The translations under genes were made by a program, and so were the position numbers. The notes under the pieces are model-generated. The model was not told where the DNA came from and searched no databases. It saw only the letters and a program-made list of their open reading frames with translations. Source: an uncultured Collinsella sp. (GTDB lineage Bacteria > Actinomycetota > Coriobacteriia > Coriobacteriales > Coriobacteriaceae). From it: a stretch of 64,000 nt of DNA. The stretch lies in NCBI GenBank assembly GCA_934655755.1, contig CAKUHA010000005.1, positions 22,933 to 86,932 on the forward strand. The letters run 5' to 3'. Shown in pieces: positions 28,401 through 33,907 of this stretch (its first letter is position 1; each line of letters begins with the position of its first letter).

Positions 28401-31400
28401 CGGCAAGGGCGACGGCGCCATGACGTTCACGGACGGCAAGGCGACCTTCACGCTCAAGGACGGCGGGGAGAAGACCATCGTCGGCCTGCCCGTGGGCGCG
28501 CGCTACACCGTGACCGAGGATGCCGCCGAGGGCTACACGACCACGACCGACGGGGCCGAGGGCACCGTGACCGAGGACGGTGCGACCGCGGCGTTCACCA
28601 ACACGTACGGTGCAGCCACCGAGGGCAGGGACGTCTCCACCGCGGGGCTCTTCACCAAGACGCTCAAGGGCCGCGACTGGGCGGAGGGCGACAGCTTCCA
28701 GTTCACGCTCACGGGCGAGGACGGCGCACCCATGCCCGAGGGCTCGATCGACGGCTCCAAGACCGTCAGCGTGACGGCAGCCGCCGGCACCAAGGCGGGC
28801 GACAAGGTCGCCTTCGACTTCGGCTCCATCCACTACACGCTCGACAGCCTTAAGGGTGCCGAGTTCGCCGAAGTCGGCGGCAAGCGGGTGCGCGCCAAGA
28901 CCTTCACCTACACGGTGCACGAGGTCGCCCCCGTTGACGGCGCAGCCATCGTCGGCGTGGACTACGACAGCCACTTCGCCACGATGACGGTGACCGTGAC
29001 CGACGACGGCTCGGGCAACCTTACGGCCTCGACGCCCGCGATCGCGCAGGCGAGCGGCGGCGACTTCGTGAACACCTACACGACCGAGCTCGACTACTCG
29101 GCCCGCGCGGGCGTGCGCCTGTCCAAGACGCTTACCGGCCGCGCCATGGAGGCGGGACAGTTCGCCTTCACCGTGACCGCCGACGACGAGACGGCCGAAA
29201 AGCTCAGCCTTGAGACCGGCAAGGACACCTACACGGTGACCGCGGCCGGTGACGGGCAGGCCGACTTCATCCACCTCATCGGCGGGGCCGCGGGCGGCGA
29301 CGTGAAGTTCACCGACGCCGACGCGGGCAAGACCTACAGCTTCACCGTCACCGAGACCAAGCTCGGCGGCGTCGGCTACACCAACGACACCGCGCCGCGC
29401 ACGGTGACCATCGCGCCCAGCTACGATGCCGCGACGGGCAAGCTCACGGTCACGACCACGGTCGCCAAGGACGGCGTCGAGGTCGCCCGCAGCGAGGTCT
29501 CGACGGCCGACGACACTACGGCGCCACCCGCGCCCGTGACGGTCGCGTTCAAGAACTCCTACGAGGCCACCGGCACGCTCGGAGGCGAGGGCGATGTGGC
29601 CATCAACGCCACCAAGACGCTGACGGGCCGCCCCGCGGCGGCGGGCGAGTTCTCGTTCTCCGTCCGCGATGCCCACGGTAACGTGGTCGCGACCGCATCC
29701 AACCGGGCCTCCGGCGATGGCGAGGCCGCTGAGCTCACGTTCTCGCGCATCGACTACACCACCGACGCGCTCGAGCAGATGGTGGCGGACGGCACCGCCA
29801 CCAGGATCGACGACGGCTTCTGGTCCATCTCCTATACCGTTTCCGAGGACACGGCGGCACTGCCCAAGGGCGTGACGGCGACCGCGTCGAGCTTCGACAT
29901 CACGGTCCAGGCGACCGATAACGGCAAGGGCGGGCTGGACGCTGCCGTGGTCTACCCCGAGGGCTCCGACGGCACGCTGTCGTTCGTGAACGGCTACGGT
30001 ACCAACGAGGCGACGGTCGACCTCGCGGGCACCAAGACGCTGGCACTCAGCCAGGCCGGACTCGGCCTCACGCAGGCCGACATCGCGGGCAAGTACACCT
30101 TCAAGATTGAGCCGCTGGACGGCGCGACCGCACCGGTCGACGCCTCCGGCAAGACGGTGACCGAGGCGACCAATGACGCCGCCGGCAACGTCGAGCTTGG
30201 CAGTGTCACGTTCAAGCAGCCGAGCGACCTCGATGACGTCGAGATCGACGGCGACGGCATGCGCACCAAGACGTTCGCCTACCGGGTGAGCGAGTCCGGC
30301 TCGGTCGACGGTGTGGTCAACGATGCGGCAGCGACCAGGACCTTCACGGTCAAGGTGGTCGAGAATACCGCCGCGGGCACGCTCAAAGCGGAGGTCCTGC
30401 CCGCCGAGGGCACGCCCGAGGGCAAGGGCGCGTTCGAGTTCACCAACACCTACGGCGTCGGCCCCGCCCCGAGCTTCGTCACCGATCAGATCAAGGTGAA
30501 CAAGAAGCTCAAGGGCCGCGACCTGGCCGAGGGCGAGTTCGAGTTCCAGCTGGTCGAGATTGCCGCCGACGGCAGCGAGAGCGTCGCGGCGACAGGTAAG
30601 AACGCCGCCGACGGCACGGTCGCGCTCAGCTTCATCCCCTACACCGCGCCCGGCTCGCACAGCTACGAGCTGCGCGAGGTCACCGGCACGGCGGGCGGCG
30701 TGACCTACGACAGGGCGATCCACCGCGTGCACACGACGGTCACCGATGCCGGCAACGGCACACTCGCCGTCAAGCACGAGCTTGTGGACGCCGAGGGCAA
30801 TCCCACGGGCGACACCTCGGTGACGTTCACCAACGGCTACGAGGCCGCGCCCGTCACCCTCAAGCTGGGTGCCGCCAAGGTGCTCAAGGGCGCCGAGCTC
30901 AAGGCGGGCCAGTTTAGCTTTGAGCTCAAGGGCCGGGACGGCAAGGTCATGTCGACCGCCAAGAACGCCGCGGACGGCAGCGTCACGTTCGACGCCCTGA
31001 CCTTCAAGCAGGCCGGCACCTACACCTTCACGGTGAGCGAGGTCGACGACGGCCAGGCGCACGTGACCTACGACAAGGCCGTGCACAAGATCGTCGTCAC
31101 GGTGAGCGACGAGGGCGCCGACGGCACCAAGACAGGCTACCTGTCGGCGAAGGTCTCCTACGAGGACGACGCCAGCCTGCCGCCGGTCTTCACCAACAGC
31201 TACGCCGAGGATTCCGGCACCCCCGGCACGCCCGAGAACCCCGGCACGCCGGGCGGCGGTTCCGATGGCGGTTCCGGCGGCAGCTCCGGCGGCGACGGAT
31301 CCAAGGGCGGCATGCCCGATACCGGCGACCGCAGCTTGCCGGTCGAGGCGCTCGCTGCCATGGCCGGCATCGGCGCGCTGACCGCAGCGGGCGGCGCGGT

Positions 31401-31422
31401 CCTGTACCGTAGGCGCCGTTAG
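19447..31422 (+). CDS. Giant sortase-anchored adhesin, fibro-slime plus ~20 isopeptide-type Ig-like domains (3,991 aa)
   Basis: A secreted, wall-anchored protein. The signal peptide is ~1-47 (cut after ATSASA). A fibro-slime-type domain follows at ~50-405 ([22 protein letters not shown] at ~298). Next are two SpaA/CnaB-like domains (~406, ~701), then ~18 FctA/Spy0128-like domains from ~965 to 3920. Each of these opens with K-T/V-L-x-G-R and closes with FTNxY, the Lys and Asn positions used for internal isopeptide bonds. Two DUF11-like domains are interposed (~2432, ~2569). A Gly/Pro/Ser linker (~3921) leads to the sorting signal MPDTGD (~3956), a hydrophobic helix and RRRR. The start ATG 19447 follows GGGGAGGG. 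From ~28290 onward codon use becomes much more G/C-ending. No sortase gene is nearby. Confidence 0.9.
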   Translation: [3991 protein letters not shown]

Positions 31423-31433
31423 CGATATGCACG

Positions 31434-31468
31434 AGTGGGGCGAATCCATCCGATGGGTTCGCCCCACT
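31434..31468 (+). terminator. Hairpin after the giant adhesin
   Basis: AGTGGGGCGAA (31434-31444) pairs perfectly with TTCGCCCCACT (31458-31468), 12 bases after the adhesin stop. There is an extra CCAT/ATGG pair in the loop but no T-tract. Confidence 0.6.
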
Positions 31469-31496
31469 TGCCCTGCTGGGCGGGAGCGGGTAAGAT
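31468..31496 (+). promoter_or_regulatory. Promoter of the SRP RNA gene
   Basis: TTGCCC (31468-31473) and TAAGAT (31491-31496) are 17 bases apart and lie just ahead of the RNA. The -35 box overlaps the end of the adhesin hairpin. Confidence 0.5.
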
Positions 31497-31510
31497 ATAC
31501 CGAGCGCCTA

Positions 31511-31615
31511 GCGCGCTCGATGGGTTCGGATGACGACATGTTCCGAATCTGGTCAGGTCCGGAAGGAAGCAGCCATAAGGAGCCTCTGTCGGGCATCCGA
31601 ATCCATCGAGCGCGC
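31511..31615 (+). ncRNA. ffs: Signal recognition particle RNA, small bacterial type
   Basis: The universally conserved Ffh-binding core GGTCAGGTCCGGAAGGAAGC (31551-31570, continuing AGCC) lies between complementary ends GCGCGCTCGATGG (31511-31523) and CCATCGAGCGCGC (31603-31615). The RNA is therefore a ~105-nt single hairpin lacking the Alu domain. With Ffh it targets nascent membrane and secreted proteins. The promoter is just upstream; the hairpin at 31621-31646 and the T-tailed B2 stem follow. The exact ends are approximate. Confidence 0.95.
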
Positions 31616-31620
31616 TATTC

Positions 31621-31646
31621 TTGCGCGGTTTTACCAAACCGCGCAA
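31621..31646 (+). terminator. Hairpin after ffs
   Basis: TTGCGCGGTTT and AAACCGCGCAA pair perfectly over 11 bases with a 4-base loop, 5 bases after the SRP RNA. There is no T-tract. It may be a processing signal or a weak terminator. Confidence 0.5.
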
Positions 31647-31666
31647 TGCTCGACGCTGCGCGCCAC

Positions 31667-31752
31667 CCAGGGCGACAATTTGTCATTCAAAAGGCAGGGC
31701 ATGACCAGAAGGTCAATGCCCTGCCTTTTTCATGCCAACTTGTTCGCCCTGG
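31667..31752 (+). repeat. Stepped hairpin B2; inner stem also terminator-like
   Basis: Outer arms are CCAGGGCGA (31667-31675) and TCGCCCTGG (31744-31752). The inner stem AAAAGGCAGGGCA (31689-31701) pairs with TGCCCTGCCTTTT (31717-31729), topped by TGACC-agaa-GGTCA. Inner-stem T residues give it terminator character. Internal-loop words (ATTCAA on the left, TTTCATGCCAAC on the right) and the tip match B1 at 2550-2641. The CTCGCTGGC/GCCAAAACAT words after it recur near 31929-31958. Otherwise 31753-32056 holds nothing recognised. Confidence 0.7.
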
Positions 31753-32056
31753 ATGTCGCTCGCTGGCTGCGCCAAAACATCGGCGATTCCGTGGTCCAGA
31801 CGTTTCTCGCTGGTCCTCGGCTGCGCCTGCGGAATCGCTCGACTACCAAATACCTCGCCGCCAACCGGGCCCCGTCGTCCAAAAATCACCCGTAGATGGC
31901 GCATTAATCTGAACAATTCATTCCCGCGCGTTATGCTGCTCGCTGGCGTTGCCAAAACATTGGCGTCATCTTTGGCCGGTTGTTTACTCGTCTTTTGAGT
32001 TCTTCGTACTATCATGGTTCGAATTGAGTGTGAATGATGATAGGGAGCGCCTTTTT

Positions 32057-33907
32057 ATGATTGAGTTGCTTAGGCGTTTTGGCGGTAAGTTTCGCCGGTA
32101 TATGGTGATTGGCCCTGCGTGCAAGTTGATCGAAGTGATCTTTGACCTGCTGACGCCGCTGGTGATTGCGCAGATGATCGACAAGGGCATTGGCGCGCAC
32201 GACGTGAATGCCGTCGTCCACTACGGTATGCTGCTTGGCGCCATGGCCGTGATCGGCATCTCATTTACGCTCGTCTGCCAAAAGATGGCGGCGCTGACCT
32301 CGCAGGGCATGGGCACCGATATTCGCGGCGCACTCTATGGGCACATCAATAAGCTGAGCTATGCCGAGCTCGATCGCTTTGGCACGCCGTCGCTCATCAC
32401 GCGCATCACCAACGACGTCAACCAGGTGCAGCTGGCCGTGGCGTTGGGCGTGCGCATGCTTATCCGCTGGCCCTTCCTGGCGGTGGGCTCCATGGTCGCG
32501 GCCCTCGCCATCGACCTTAAGCTTGGCATCATCTTTTTAATCTGCACGCCCGCCATCGGCCTGGTGTTTTGGTTTGTCATGGCGCGCTGCATTCCGTACT
32601 ACAAACAGTTGCAGGCAAAGCTCGACCGCATCGCGCTTATCTGCCGCGAGGGCCTTTCGGGCGCCCGCGTGGTTCGCGCCTTCGTGCGCGAGGACCACGA
32701 GCGTGAGCGTTTTGCCCAGGCTGCCGATGACCAGGCGCATGTCGCCATCGCGGTGGGCAGGCTCTCGTCGGTCCTCAACCCCGTCACGTTTTTGGTGATG
32801 AACCTGGGCGTGTGCGCCATCCTGTGGGTGGGCGGCATCCAGGTCAACGTGGGCGAGCTCACGCAGGGCCAGGTCATGGCGTTCGTCAACTACATGACAC
32901 AGACCCTCACCTCCATCGTCTACGTGGCCAACCTGGTTGTGGTCTTTACCAAGGCGAGCGCCAGCGCGTCGCGTATCAACGAGGTGCTTAACTGCGTGCC
33001 GAGCATTACCGACGAGGGCAATGGGCCGATCGCCCTGCCCGAGCCGAGTGCGGCGGACGCCGCCGCTCCGGTCCCCGCGCTGAGCTTGAGCCATGCGAGC
33101 TTCTCCTTTGGCGCGGGCGCGGCCAACGCCGTCAACGATGTGACTCTGGAGCTGCCGCTGGGCAAAACGCTCGGCATTATCGGCGGCACGGGCAGTGGTA
33201 AGTCGACGCTCGTCTCGCTCATCCCGCGCCTGTACGACGCGGGCGTCGGCTGCGTGAGTGTGATGGGTACCGACGTGCGCGCCTGGCCGCTCGACCAACT
33301 GCGCCATGTGGTCGCGACCGTTCCGCAGCGCGCGTCGCTGGTGAGTGGCACCATCCGCAGCAACCTGACCTGGCGCGACGAGTCCGCGACCGACGAGGAG
33401 CTGTGGGCGGCGCTTGATATGGCGCAGGCCAGCGAGTTCGTGCGCAACAAGCCGCAGGGCTTGGATGCCCCGGTCGAGGCGGGCGGCAAGAACTTTAGCG
33501 GTGGCCAGCGCCAGCGCCTGACCATTGCGCGCGCTCTGGTGGGCTCGCCGCAGATTCTGATCATGGACGACTCCGCCTCGGCGCTCGACTTTAAGACTGA
33601 CGCGGCGCTTCGCCACGCTATCCGCGAGCGCAGTGTGCGCGGCGCCGCCGAGGGCGGACTGCCGCTGACGACGGTCATCGTGAGCCAGCGCGTCTCGACC
33701 GTGCGCGATGCCGACATGATCTGCGTCCTCGATCACGGCTCGGTTGCGGGTCTGGGTACGCACGACGAGCTGTACGAGGGGTGCCAACTGTACCGCGAGA
33801 TCTGCCAGTCGCAGCTTCGCCGCGAGGAGCTCGAGGGCCAGCAGGGGAGCGCGGCGCCCGCTTCGGACTCCGCCCCCACGTCCGTCTGCGCAAAGGAGGG
33901 CTGCTAA
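32057..33907 (+). CDS. ABC exporter half-transporter, degenerate-site subunit (pair 2A)
   Basis: A 616-residue membrane-ATPase half (six helices ~1-310; ATPase ~345-590). Walker A is IGGTGSGKSTLVS, the signature NFSGGQRQRLTIAR, and Walker B ILIMDDSASALD again has Asp where Glu is catalytic. It is organised like the subunit at 8763-10499 and should pair with the next gene. ATG 32057 starts MIELLRRFGGKFRRYM, preceded by AGGGAG at a rather long distance. The C-terminal tail (~595-616) is Ala/Ser-rich. Unlike pair 1, no MarR gene precedes it. Substrate unknown. Confidence 0.92.
   Translation: MIELLRRFGGKFRRYMVIGPACKLIEVIFDLLTPLVIAQMIDKGIGAHDVNAVVHYGMLLGAMAVIGISFTLVCQKMAALTSQGMGTDIRGALYGHINKLSYAELDRFGTPSLITRITNDVNQVQLAVALGVRMLIRWPFLAVGSMVAALAIDLKLGIIFLICTPAIGLVFWFVMARCIPYYKQLQAKLDRIALICREGLSGARVVRAFVREDHERERFAQAADDQAHVAIAVGRLSSVLNPVTFLVMNLGVCAILWVGGIQVNVGELTQGQVMAFVNYMTQTLTSIVYVANLVVVFTKASASASRINEVLNCVPSITDEGNGPIALPEPSAADAAAPVPALSLSHASFSFGAGAANAVNDVTLELPLGKTLGIIGGTGSGKSTLVSLIPRLYDAGVGCVSVMGTDVRAWPLDQLRHVVATVPQRASLVSGTIRSNLTWRDESATDEELWAALDMAQASEFVRNKPQGLDAPVEAGGKNFSGGQRQRLTIARALVGSPQILIMDDSASALDFKTDAALRHAIRERSVRGAAEGGLPLTTVIVSQRVSTVRDADMICVLDHGSVAGLGTHDELYEGCQLYREICQSQLRREELEGQQGSAAPASDSAPTSVCAKEGC

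Noticed and set aside
19447..31422. Giant ORF as an assembly or frameshift artefact
   Set aside because: The frame is continuous with a signal peptide at one end and a sorting signal at the other. Internal domains are diverged rather than identical copies, so a collapsed or chimeric repeat is unlikely, though the composition change is noted as a finding.
22234..31596. Very long open frames on the minus strand under the adhesin gene (up to ~1,090 codons)
   Set aside because: They are shadows of a repetitive, G/C-ending coding strand. They have no ribosome-binding sites and low-complexity Arg/Gly/Val/His composition, and the plus-strand frame has clear domains.
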